Below are positions 1 to 8,403 of a stretch of 16,037 nucleotides of DNA, piece after piece. Every line of letters begins with the position of its first letter. The first letter of the stretch is position 1. Below the pieces are notes generated by a model that made no database searches, was not told the DNA's origin, and saw only the letters and a list, made by a program, of their open reading frames with translations. The translations under genes were made by a program, and so were the position numbers. Source of the stretch: Phoronis ovalis (Eukaryota > Phoronida > Phoronidae); contig JAOXYB010025169.1 in NCBI GenBank assembly GCA_028565635.1, positions 1 to 16,037 on the forward strand, written 5' to 3'.

Positions 1-1170
1 GCTTTGATAGGTCAATCGACCAAAACAAAGCCACGATCGTGGCTCTTCGTGCTGAACCGGGAAGCCACGATCGTGGCTCTTCGTGCTGAACCGGGAAGCC
101 ATGATTGTGGCGCTTTGTGCCAAGTGGGTTAACAACTTTTCTCTTTTTCTTCGCAACTGTGTTTCTTTTGTTGTAATTTTTGCACTTAATCTTTTTTTCA
201 GCTCCTGTTTCACGACTTTTGCCTCACGACGTGTTGAAGCCCGCTGCTGACATGCAAGTTTGATTGCAACTTTTACAACCTGTTCTCTTTTGTTCTTCTC
301 CATGTCATCCAGCCTGCTGACGATTTTGTTTTTCTGAGCCCTGAATTTACATGAGTGGTAGTCCAGGGTGGCACTGGGGGCTTTTCCTTTAGCTGCACTG
401 AACATCCCCATTACCGCCTCGCTGTCCATATTGTGCAATTTCGCTGTGGCTGTCTCTTGGATAAGCTGCTCGTTAGTTTCGATACTGAAGTAACGACGAT
501 ACTGCCTCTCCAAAACATCCACAACTACTTTCAGACACGTTGCCATCATCTCCTCAAACAACTTCGATCCATAGCATCGCACTTGAAGAGCTGCTAATGT
601 TTCATCACGGACAAGATCAGATCCAAAAAAGTCCTTGGTAGCTGACAGGGTTCTTAGCGGGTCTTCCAAAAAAGCATTACATTGCCGAATTACCTCTTTC
701 ACAAATGCGAAGGCCTCAATGTGATTCACTTCCGTGGCTGGTTGGTAAAATCTTGTCATCCAAGGACCAGTGACAAGCTTGCCAACTAAACCCAGCACTT
801 GTAGTTCGGTCTTGGCTACGTGGGTGGCAAAATCGGTGGCAACAGGTTTCTGTAGGGTTCCACAGGCCAACACCGATTTGGTCAGGAATCCAAGGAATAC
901 TTCATGATGGTGAAAGTATTTGGCGGCAATGTCAAACAGAATATGCAGCCTGTTTCCCCGGTACCTGGGAATATAACCCGAGGTGAGACCTGCATCGTCC
1001 AGGCAGCAAACAAAAGCTTTTGGATCTCCTTTTGGACTGTCTTTGTAGCGGATATGACTCTTAGCAAGAATTACATTGGCTGCAATGCAGTCTCTGCCAA
1101 AACTTTTCCCAGGGTCACTTTCATGAGCTTTGAGCGCACTTCTAATGGAACTCGCAATTGTATCTAAGGC
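1..1170 (-). CDS. Transposon-like uncharacterised protein, C-terminal part, open at left edge
   Basis: Read on the minus strand from 1170 down to 1, this frame has 390 codons without a stop; a TAG lies just upstream at 1171-1173 and no stop occurs before the window edge. The translation is protein-like throughout: it has YIPRYRGNRLHILFDIAAK near residue 70, ELQVLGLVGKLVTGPWM near residue 130, and a C-terminal Lys/Arg/Glu-rich helix region (about residues 290-350). From memory of animal genomes these motif positions match a large multicopy family of unnamed proteins in cnidarians, molluscs and fish that behave like mobile-element products; I know of no proven activity. The first Met in frame is at 759-757, so the true start is elsewhere. 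Either an exon begins at the AG at 1172-1171, which is poorly supported because no pyrimidine tract precedes it, or the copy is 5'-truncated. The last 40 or so codons read through a tandem repeat whose unit is not a multiple of three, which suggests the natural C-terminus has been altered. The family assignment rests on motif resemblance only. Confidence 0.7.
29..112. repeat. 34-bp tandem repeat with palindromic core
   Basis: About two and a half copies of a 34-bp unit start at 29, 63 and 97. The first two copies are identical and each begins with the perfect 16-bp palindrome AGCCACGATCGTGGCT (29-44 and 63-78). The third copy has decayed to GCCATGATTGTGGC (98-111). Because 34 is not divisible by three, each unit shifts the overlapping minus-strand reading frame, yet no stop appears within the window. 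The array may extend or end to the left of position 29. Confidence 0.9.
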
Positions 1171-1173
1171 CTA

Positions 1174-1838
1174 CGATACCCACCACCCGTAATATTTCTA
1201 TTCAACTACCGTCCGCCCCCCCCCCCGTACAATTGCAAGTGGAACAGCCCTAACTGTTTAAATAATAATATTGGCCATTAATTTGTCTTGGAAGACTGAG
1301 AAGATGTAGCAGTAGGTTTAAGGCAAAAATAAATGTTCAACTATTACTAATCAAGTGCTGCAGGAGATTTTTAATCTTGTTTTAGAACAGAATCAGATTA
1401 ATGATTCTCCGTGTAACATAGGTAAACACATACCAGCACAATCATCAGCAATCCTGGCTGAATTCTTACTTTGAGAATCTGTTGAATGTTTTACCAGCAA
1501 AACTTAAAATAATACATAAAAAAAGGGACAACCGATTTAACATTTTTTGTCCTAATCTTTCATCACAAAATTAAGACTTTCAGTAAAAATATGACAGACA
1601 TAGCCAATACATATTATTTCGTCTACATTTAATAATATTAAGTAGCATATATTCAAGGTCATGTTAAACCATTAATTTTTTCTTTATCACCACAAAATAT
1701 AACAAGTTTTAATAAATGATGAAAGAATATTTAGGTTACTTGATCACAAAGCATGGTGATGTAATAACATTTTCATGGGGAAGCACATTATATAGTACTC
1801 GATGTCTGTGGTACTATTAAAGTAAACACCTGTAATTC
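1174..1838. other. Non-coding spacer, nothing recognised
   Basis: AT-rich sequence between the transposon-like ORF and the Harbinger-like element. It contains an 11-base C run at 1216-1226. I see no extended reading frame, RNA gene, or paired splice sites here. Confidence 0.6.
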
Positions 1839-1937
1839 TTATAGGCCGTTCAGACTACGTTTTTGGAACCGGATCGAGATCCGGATCGAGATGAATACGG
1901 TTGTAAATAATAGTGTGAACGGAAAGGGATTACATCA

Positions 1938-2002
1938 AACCGGTTCCAACTGAATCCTACTACGAGAGGTGGTTTGAAATCGGTTTTGAGTTGGAACCGG
2001 TT
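1938..2002. repeat. Internal inverted repeat of the MITE
   Basis: AACCGGTTCCAACT (1938-1951) and its exact reverse complement (1989-2002) form a 14-bp stem with a 37-nt loop inside the transposon. The arms resemble the GGAACCGG core of the terminal repeats, so this may be a relic of a nested or rearranged terminus. Confidence 0.8.
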
Positions 2003-2262
2003 CCATCTCTGTAGTGTGAACGATCAATCCGGATTGATGACGTCATACGCTCCATAATCCGTCTAAGCTTTGTTCTTCTAAACCTCTCATACCTGAATCG
2101 TCTCTGCAAACTACGCAGTCTAACTAAATTGCGTCTTTCAGCTAAGTAATTATTGTGGACATTTCGGGATAACAAAAATAATTTGATAAACAAGATAAAC
2201 ACGGAAGCAAGTTGTATCATGTTAAACGACTTTTTGAGGTCAATGCGCATACTCAAACACAT
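1960..2262 (-). pseudogene. Possible transposase N-terminal remnant inside the MITE
   Basis: A 100-codon minus-strand frame lies wholly inside the element. It has a hydrophobic stretch (about residues 14-33) followed by a strongly basic Arg/Leu segment (about residues 40-75). Animal Harbinger transposases often begin with an Arg-rich helix, so this could be a decayed N-terminal piece left after internal deletion, but there is no catalytic DDE region and chance is a real alternative. The first codons read MCLSMRIDLKK. Confidence 0.25.
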
Positions 2263-2397
2263 GTTTTAGGTGGCGCTACAATAGAATCCAGTTACGCTAA
2301 AAGTAGTGTGAACGCGTAACAGGCTTCAAGTCGGTTCGGTGATGGAACCGGATCGAGCTCGAACCGGTTCCAAAAAGATAGTCTGAACGGCCTATTA

Positions 2398-2774
2398 ATC
2401 ATATTTTTGAATATTAATCCTTGTAATGGCATGATTACAATACCTTCTTATAAAATCACTTAACTTGCATTTATCAGTGTTTCTAAAAACTGTTTCCTAG
2501 TTATCTAGAAAAGATGTAAGCGTTCATCCAGAAGCCACTCTCAAAGGCCTAACACATCTGAAATGTTCTGACAAAACATGACAGTCACCTTCAGTGCCCT
2601 TAGATGAGTGTTCAGACTTCTATCTTATCAGAAAATGCATGTACAACATCCGAATCCTGGCAATACGGGGAAAGCTTTGGATGATCTTTCCATGGCCTTG
2701 TCAGTTTTTCCAGCTCCGAGTCCATGTACCCTTGAGCTTTTCCTTCAGTGCACCTTCCATTTCAACCCTAGTTG
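2398..2774. other. Spacer; possible decayed coding sequence on the minus strand
   Basis: No intact gene. On the minus strand at about 2600-2770 two overlapping frames give short protein-like runs (for example VEMEGALKEKLKGTWTR, and in another frame HPKLSPYCQDSDVVHAFSDK) separated by stops. This may be a frameshifted relic connected with the small ORF immediately upstream at 2775-2906. I do not recognise the parent protein. Confidence 0.3.
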
Positions 2775-2906
2775 TCATCTGATATGAGGAACATTTCTAA
2801 GTTCTAATTCTCTATCCAATTCTCTTTTAGCTGCCTTATATAATGGTTCAAATATTCCTGCTTTCTGGAACACGAAAACAGCAAAAATCAACAACATTGT
2901 GGCCAT
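2775..2906 (-). CDS. Putative 43-residue single-pass membrane microprotein
   Basis: ATG at 2906-2904, TGA at 2777-2775. The start lies in AAACATGG, with A at -3 and G at +4, a strong eukaryotic initiation context. The translation starts MATMLLIFAVFVFQKAG: a short N-terminal hydrophobic helix of about 10 residues, then FEPLY, then a charged helix KAAKRELDRELELR, ending VPHIR. This N-terminal-anchor plus charged-tail plan is typical of mitochondrial or ER microproteins. The IF-x-P-x-aromatic stretch followed by an AK/EL-rich helix is reminiscent of human PIGBOS1 (54 residues, mitochondrial outer membrane), but the match is short and remembered, not computed. An alternative is that TTCCAG at about 2866 is a splice acceptor and this is a terminal exon, or that it is part of a decayed gene continuing to about 2600. 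Confidence 0.35.
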   Translation of the reverse strand: MATMLLIFAVFVFQKAGIFEPLYKAAKRELDRELELRNVPHIR

Positions 2907-2909
2907 GTT

Positions 2910-3820
2910 TAGTTTGGTGATATCTGTATAGTTTCTCTTTTAAAGATTGTGTAGCAGTTTTGTGCTTGGATTATTTCCTGTGTTTTTCTGGCAAGTCCAC
3001 CTTGCTCTCTCCTATTATAATACAGTTTGCTTAGATTAATCAGACTCTAGGATCCTACTTCCCTTTCTCCATGACTATTAGTCAGAACTCGTCACATCTA
3101 GAGTTACTCCTGACAAAAAGTGCTCGACAGAAAGTAATTTTGATTGAATGAAAACCTGTTGTTGTTATTTACAAGTCATTAGGAAAGGTATAGTTTTGCT
3201 AGGTGGTATAGATATTATTTCAATCAATTTCTGTTAGATATTAATGGAAGAAAAGGGATCATCGGATTCTGAACATGTTTCACTTTCTATATGTTTTGAT
3301 ATTATCATTATTCAACAGCTACAGTAGTCATAAATATATTAATAGATTGTTTCACAGCTCTGCGGAATTTAATAAAATCACACATGATGCAAAATCAAGT
3401 GCAGTTATAGTATGGTTAAAGTGTATGTGTTCAAAAATAGAAAGGAACAATTGTTACTGGTAAACAACGAGATTTATTAGCTTGTAAGTTAATGGTGTAT
3501 AAGGTATTACATATCTACATTGTTGAGTTTACAATGACAATATATTTATAAGTAATTATATATTGCATCTTATTTTTGTACGTGTTGAGTGGAAATTGAT
3601 TGTGAATACTGTAATGCGTCGTTCTGTGACAAATTAATACAATTTACATTCATTGAATATATAATTCTGCTGCCTGTTGTATGTCTTATTTGAACCATAA
3701 AAGCCTCTGTGGCATCATGAAACTCGCAAAAAATTAAATACTAAGTGTCATGAACAGCCATTGGCTGCCTTGTCATTTCATATGCAAATTTCTTGTTGGC
3801 TATCATACCAGCTAAATACA
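2910..3820. other. Non-coding spacer, nothing recognised
   Basis: AT-rich sequence with only short, low-complexity reading frames, for example a plus-strand 62-codon frame at 3275-3463 without domain-like features. No RNA gene or repeat stands out. Confidence 0.5.
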
Positions 3821-3821
3821 C

Positions 3822-3827
3822 TTTATT
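3822..3827 (-). terminator. Alternative distal poly(A) signal AATAAA
   Basis: TTTATT on the plus strand reads AATAAA on the minus strand, about 850 bp beyond the stop codon of the FGFR1OP2/SIKE-type gene. It is a possible distal cleavage signal; the one at 3999-4004 is closer. Confidence 0.3.
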
Positions 3828-3998
3828 TTTTTGTGTTCTCCATGACATCATTAACATTGTCGGATGTACATGTACAGTTAAAGTTTTTATATCTATTCAA
3901 TGCAATCTGTAATAATATATGAAAGTTGTTGCATATAACTATGTTGTCATGTAAAAACAATGAACACTAACATTTTTGATTCAAAATAAATAGTATAT

Positions 3999-4004
3999 TT
4001 TATT
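3999..4004 (-). terminator. Likely poly(A) signal of the FGFR1OP2/SIKE-type gene
   Basis: This is the first AATAAA on the minus strand after the stop codon at 4676, giving a 3' UTR of roughly 650-700 nt. Within 40 nt downstream on the minus strand is a GT/T-rich stretch (GTTAGTGTTCATTGTTTTT), as expected for a cleavage-stimulating downstream element. Confidence 0.5.
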
Positions 4005-4038
4005 ATTTTGTTTGCATTCATTATACATACTATATAAA

Positions 4039-4062
4039 TATATATATATATACACACACACA
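4039..4062. repeat. (TA)n(CA)n compound microsatellite
   Basis: Seven TA units (4039-4052) pass directly into five CA units (4053-4062). It lies in the predicted 3' UTR of the minus-strand gene, just upstream of its likely poly(A) signal. Confidence 0.9.
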
Positions 4063-4675
4063 ACAAAGATATAATATAACAAACACACCAACATCACCAG
4101 TGAATTGTTTATGCATAATTTTGGGATAACTTCAAATGGTACAGTCAGTTATGTTTCAGCTGTATATATTCCTCAGGAATGGCATGTTAATGTGTGGCTG
4201 AAAGTGGGTGAACTAAAACTTTGACAATCTGATGTTATTTACCTGAAGAACTGTTATATAATACTCAAGATGGCATCACACAACTGCATAATATACAAGC
4301 TAATACTATGTAGCTATTGTATCCTACTTGAACACAAAATAAGAGTGCTGTGATGATGATGATAAATAATCTGCCATGCTTTTTATACAAAATGTGTGCT
4401 CAAGGACGAAATTTCCACACCACACTTATTAAATATTAATCAAGAGTATTCACTATAATTGTATATCAAAAAGGATAGTTTTGTAGAATGTGTACAGTAC
4501 AGAAAAGAATGACACTCGACTGATTTTCCTTTTTGATATCAAATTGTAAAAGAAAAATCACAATGGGTTATTCCAGTGGAATACTAGCAAAGTGATTCGT
4601 TGCTGTCATGCATATATAAGACTGATACCAAAAACAGAAGCTTATGATTTATATAACTTAGTGGGCGACTTTAAA

Positions 4676-4894
4676 TTATAATTCTGTTGTTTCATTAGTT
4701 TGGCTTGCTTGATCTACTTTGTGAAGACCATCATATTGACTTGATATATCCAATAACTGTCTTAGTCCTCTATTTTCCACTTCTAGCTGTTTGATTTTTT
4801 GCTGTTCACCCACCATCTCTTTATCATCTATTTCTATAGCTCTCTGCATAACTGCTGCCATTTCATAAATCTTCTCATTTTTATGTTCCACCTC
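4676..4894 (-). CDS. Exon 3 (terminal coding) of FGFR1OP2/SIKE-type gene
   Basis: The acceptor TTTTAAG ends at 4895. The exon encodes EVEHKNEKIYEMAAVMQRAI onward and ends ASQTNETTEL before TAA at 4678-4676. An alternative acceptor three bases further on (AG at 4893-4892) would drop one Glu without changing frame, a NAGNAG-like choice. It holds the second coiled coil with regular Leu/Ile spacing (IKQLEVENRGLRQLL) and a polar tail. Confidence 0.88.
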   Translation of the reverse strand, partial: EVEHKNEKIYEMAAVMQRAIEIDDKEMVGEQQKIKQLEVENRGLRQLLDISSQYDGLHKVDQASQTNETTEL

Positions 4895-6711
4895 CTTAAA
4901 AGATAGAACAGGCCTCTAACAGGAAATTACAACATCAAATTTAAGTTGAACTTGATTTTCAAAGACAGTCTTAGTTAGTCAAGACTTAAGAATCAATGTT
5001 TCATTCTAGATGACATAATTATTCAAAATAGATAATGGTAGGTTGCCTCTGATGGTCAGGTCCCTACAACAGTCAGGAAACTAGTTTTTAGGACCAAACA
5101 TTTTTTCTCTCCGAGTGTCTAACCATGGTGAATGCCCTGACAGTGTACTTGGCACACTACACTGTGGCTGGACCATGTGCCCTAGCTGGATTATTATTTT
5201 TCTTGTAAAATATTATGCATATTGAAATATTGCACAGAAGCAAATAAACTAAGTAGCTAGATAATTGCACAGTAGCCATCTTGAATCATAACAACAATAT
5301 GAATAAGATTGAAAGACAAGTTTGGACTTGTTGACCATCTAAAATTTTGAAGTTAAATTTGAATTTAGAAGATTCCAGTAAAAGTTGAATTTAATTAGAG
5401 TATCATTGAATGATTGTATGTGATGGTATACTTGGATTTTTAAGGATGTGAAAATGTGACACAATGATGAAATATCCTTTAAAAAACGTCACTACAACCT
5501 ATTTCCATAATTTTCAAGAAACTCAAACACTCAAGCTTGTTTGAATTAAAAGCAAGAAACATAAAGTCATGAAAAATGTACTTCAATAATAAATTTACTT
5601 TTTTAGCAATAAACAACACTGAAATTATGCACCCAAGAATGCACTTATGTATGCGTGGTAACACAATAGTTGCAAAGATTTCAAAATGGATCAATTTTTT
5701 TTTTCTTATATAGAACATTCTATAATATCTAAAATGTACCATCTAAAAAGATTTACCTCTGATAATAGGTAAATATATTACTTTCTGTTGTATCTTTTTT
5801 TTTTCTTTTACAATAAAATAGACTTACTTCTGAATTATCAATCTTTTCTGCAGGAGCCTTTTTACTTAGTATAAACTTCACCACATGTTCTCTATATTTA
5901 TTCATAATCAATTCTAAAGCAGATTGATGCTCATGTAAACACACTTGTAATTCTCGATTTTCTTGCTGCAGTTCTCTGATCTGTCGATTTTCTTGAGCAA
6001 TGCCTAAAACTAAAGTGGCTCGGGGACGATGTCTAGCTATTTCATTCAACTGATTTAAGTCTTCCTCATACTGAAAGTGAAACAGAAAGAATTATGACCA
6101 TCACAAAATGCAAACAACGTGCAGCCTTTCATTACTGTACAAAATTATTGATACTTGTTTTTGCACAACTGTTTTGTTATCGCTCACATATAGCATTCAT
6201 CTACACTAGTAGAACATCTACTAGGAATCCCAATTGTCTCAATGTAATCTTGTGCTGCCACAAAGAAGTTGATTTGTTGCTGCACAACATATAGTTGTCA
6301 TGCTAAACTGGCTCTTCAGTTTGTGGCATCAAACATTCATATAATTAGGGAATATAAAAAAATAAGCGGGTGGTGTTATCCAGTATTGTTGTCAAAATTA
6401 TCTCATGACATCTGTTATTTTTGTAATGGAGACATGTCTCGCTTAAACACGAGTTGATTTAATATTACCTTTTACTTTTACAAATACAAAATTACCAACC
6501 CGCCAAAAATAGAAACACTGTGACTGTAGACAAAAAAGATGCACTTTGAGAGCTAAGTATTTCCCCAAGTAGTTCTTACCTCTTTCATAGTATCAATTCG
6601 TTTATGAAGTGTCTGAGTTTGTGATATTAACATGTCTGCATTATTGTCATGGTCACGAAGTCTATTTACCAACAGGCGTGCATCACACAATATCTTTTCT
6701 ACACTACACAT
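4676..6711 (-). CDS. FGFR1OP2/SIKE1 homologue: FGFR1OP2/SIKE-family coiled-coil protein (three coding exons)
   Basis: Exons 6711-6580, 6070-5828 and 4894-4676 are each separated by GT..AG introns and all join in phase 0, giving 197 residues and a TAA stop. The protein starts MCSVEKILCDARLLVNRLRDHD, closely matching the human FGFR1OP2 and SIKE1 N-termini. It then has LNEIARHRPRATLVLGI, ENRQIRELQQENRELQ and EHQSALELIMNKYREH (about residues 52-108), and later EMAAVMQRAIEIDD and LEVENRGLRQLLDISS, all hallmarks of the family. Human SIKE1 is 207 residues and FGFR1OP2 253; this copy lacks the extra central segment of FGFR1OP2 and is SIKE-like in length, although its exon 2 text is closer to FGFR1OP2. 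Family members bind striatin/SLMAP in STRIPAK complexes that link PP2A to GCK-family kinases; SIKE1 also binds TBK1/IKK-epsilon in vertebrates. That role is transferred from homologues. Much of the protein is predicted coiled coil. An additional small exon in the 4895-5827 intron cannot be excluded. Confidence 0.93.
5828..6070 (-). CDS. Exon 2 of FGFR1OP2/SIKE-type gene
   Basis: 243 nt, 81 codons, acceptor TTTCAG ending at 6071 and donor GTAAGT starting at 5827. It begins YEEDLNQLNEIARHRPR, so the junction falls at the same place as the human MK(Q)|YQEE boundary. It carries the family's central coiled coil. If the donor were missed, translation would run on to a stop inside the intron at about 5755. 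Confidence 0.93.
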
Positions 6712-6713
6712 GG
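6580..6713 (-). CDS. Exon 1 (start) of FGFR1OP2/SIKE-type gene
   Basis: The ATG is at 6711-6709 and the exon ends ...TMKE before donor GTAAGA at 6579, giving 44 codons. The ATG follows a T-rich tract and TTTTAG, leaving only two non-coding bases (6713-6712) in the exon, so the rest of the 5' UTR must come from an upstream exon. The encoded VEKILCDARLLVNRLRDHD fixes the start by alignment with vertebrate homologues. Confidence 0.9.
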
Positions 6714-7068
6714 CTAAAAAATTCAATAAAAATATATACTTTAATCATAATGATGACACACAACTATGCATAGAACAGAAACGATTTATAAATATAAAGC
6801 AATATCGCATAAATCCAGTGACAGTCAGTGGCAGAAGTAAGCAGTGTCAGTGTTTGCTTCGTCCCCTAGATTTCATCATTACTGCACCAAATGACAGCTA
6901 TATTGAAGAAAAAGTGTACTCATTAGCAACTTTCGCATCGCGACAACAGACCACTGGTAGCGATATAATATTTGTCGGAATTCCAAAATTCGAAGAACTT
7001 TTCCAATGTCTACTTTTCACAATATCACAAGGACGCCAGCATTTTCTGAAAGTATACTGTCTACTTGC
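6714..7068 (-). other. Probable 5' UTR intron with GC-AG boundaries
   Basis: On the minus strand GATCAG|GCAAGT at 7069/7068 is the standard consensus for the minority GC donor class, and the acceptor is TTTTAG ending at 6714. Splicing would join a non-coding leader exon (ending at 7069, starting about 7110-7180) to two bases upstream of the ATG. The leader contains no ATG between about 7180 and 7069. Unspliced transcription through this interval, or use of a more distant 5' exon, are alternatives. Confidence 0.5.
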
Positions 7069-7201
7069 CTGATCTTCTGCTTAAACAGTTATGTAAATGC
7101 ACAGAATACGCGATAATGAATAAACAATAGCCCTAGAAAGAACAAGAATTATCAGTGAGATCGTTGTTCTTATTTGAAGTTTCAGCTAGGAAATGTACAG
7201 A

Positions 7202-7216
7202 ATTGGCTACTTCCGG
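7202..7216 (-). promoter_or_regulatory. CCAAT box plus ETS site, probable promoter of the minus-strand gene
   Basis: Read on the minus strand, CCGGAAGT (ETS/GABP consensus, 7216-7209) is immediately followed by AGCCAAT (7208-7202). The pair sits about 130 bp upstream of the GC donor that ends the proposed leader exon, a normal spacing for a TATA-less housekeeping promoter. Assignment is by motif and position only. Confidence 0.5.
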
Positions 7217-7229
7217 CTTTTGCGTTCTC

Positions 7230-8283
7230 ATTATAACTGCCGTTCGATTTAAAAAATCAACGCTTAAAACTAAAAAATAGCAGTAATGTTTCTATACTTC
7301 ATAAAGGAAAGTGTTATGTCATCTATAAATAAGCTTAAAATTCTATGAAAACAGAGAACGGTTATTTACCAAACGAACTGACTCGCTGTATTGTCCTGAC
7401 ATCTGGTGTGAGCAGAATACTTCAATATATGTTAGACTCCGGGTCGGGCCCCCAGGGCTAGACTGGATGACCCCTAGATAAAAAATGCAAATCCAACGCA
7501 ATTGAATTGTCGATCAGTTCTAGTTATAAACACCTTGTGGAAATTCTGCAAATTATTACTACGTCTCGATAACTCGTTTTGTTATACACATAAAGCTGCT
7601 CCTAAAGATTTTTTTAAGTCGAACTGTGTAGAGATTACTTGCAAATGGATACAAATATGTCGCATAACAATTCATGCGCATTTCAAAAATTAACTAGATA
7701 AAACATTTTAGGACTGTTTTCAGTGACAATTTTTGATCTTGGTATCAAAAACACTGTCCAGACTGGAGCATTACGATTTCCTCTAGTTTTTTTTAGCATG
7801 CATTCTCTTATTTAGAATTTCTACTGAAATCAAAGTTATTTAATGGAAAAAAATACCGCTAACTATTTTTCGGGAAATATGTTGCGACAGAGGCTGACTG
7901 ATACCTAGATCCGATGTGGGTATCGAAAGAATGATTGGGCGTACTTTATACGTTTTTGTCCCTTGTTTACTCTTATTGCCAATTAGTAACAGTGATGCAA
8001 GAGGAAATTCATTAAAACCATTATGATATCAAATGACACCAAATAAGAATGCCTCAAATTGGAACTCTAGCTGAAAATATAGTGCTGTGACAGCTTCTTG
8101 GGTTTTGAAAATAAGACTAGATAAGGTTTTTGAAAAACCACTCTAATGTGGATTCAAATCCTTTTATGATAAATCATTAAACTGTCACCTCGAAGATTTA
8201 ATGATTATATTGAAACAGATATAGAGACTTAGGCCTACGTAAAGATATATATTCAATATAGTATAAGAAAACCATTAACTCAC
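7230..8283. other. Intergenic spacer, nothing firmly recognised
   Basis: AT-rich sequence apart from a small G/C-rich patch at 7438-7475 (GGTCGGGCCCCCAGGG). No coding-like frame continues the ankyrin-like exon at 8284-8349 in either direction. A plus-strand 63-codon frame at 7502-7693 has no family resemblance. Confidence 0.5.
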
Positions 8284-8349
8284 CTTGTTACAATGCTTGT
8301 CGCTTATATCGGCATTAAAGTCTATAAAGAGCTTAGCTAAACCGTGCCG
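8284..8349 (-). CDS. Candidate internal exon with ankyrin-repeat-like translation
   Basis: Sixty-six bases are framed by an acceptor (CTACTATTTTAG ending at 8350) and a consensus donor (AACAAG|GTGAGT, intron from 8283). In phase 0 it reads RHGLAKLFIDFNADISDKHC and ends NK, closely following the second helix and loop of an ankyrin repeat (compare the general pattern GH..VVKLLL..GADVN.KDK.G). No neighbouring ankyrin exon is visible in the window on this strand, so it may be a lone relic, an exon of a larger gene with distant partners, or a non-coding 5' exon that happens to read well. Confidence 0.35.
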
Positions 8350-8403
8350 CTAAAATAGTAGATGTCAAAATTACTAGTCTAAAAGTATATATTCTGTTTT
8401 GTT

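Larger units (their letters stand above)
1842..2394. mobile_element. Harbinger-like non-autonomous DNA transposon (MITE), complete
   Basis: The element is 553 bp and bounded by terminal inverted repeats. Both ends start TAGGCCGTTCAGACTA when read inward, differ at two bases, then share TTTTTGGAACCGG, one more mismatch, and TCGAG, so about 34 of 37 positions match. It is flanked on both sides by the trinucleotide TTA (1839-1841 and 2395-2397), a 3-bp target-site duplication. A 3-bp TTA/TWA duplication with TIRs starting near GGCC is characteristic of the PIF/Harbinger superfamily; the superfamily call follows from that and not from a transposase. An alternative reading with ends at GGCC and a TA duplication would point to Tc1/mariner-like mobilisation. 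No intact transposase is present, so it would depend on a helper elsewhere. Confidence 0.85.

Noticed and set aside
355-597. Plus-strand 80-codon frame
   Set aside because: Shadow of the same minus-strand coding region.
904-1167. Plus-strand 87-codon frame
   Set aside because: It lies opposite the 390-codon minus-strand frame, whose translation has family motifs; the plus reading has none.
5479-5742. Minus-strand 87-codon frame in the intron between exons 2 and 3
   Set aside because: Composition is Phe/Ile/Lys-rich, as expected of AT-rich intron, and it has no similarity to the family's central segment.
6632-7072. Plus-strand 146-codon frame, the longest with both start and stop
   Set aside because: It overlaps coding exon 1 of the FGFR1OP2/SIKE-type gene in antisense, has no domain-like pattern, and the remainder is AT-rich intron; most likely chance.
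7438-7475. G/C-rich patch considered as a promoter CpG island
   Set aside because: Too short, few CG dinucleotides, and no donor or leader exon is suitably placed beside it.
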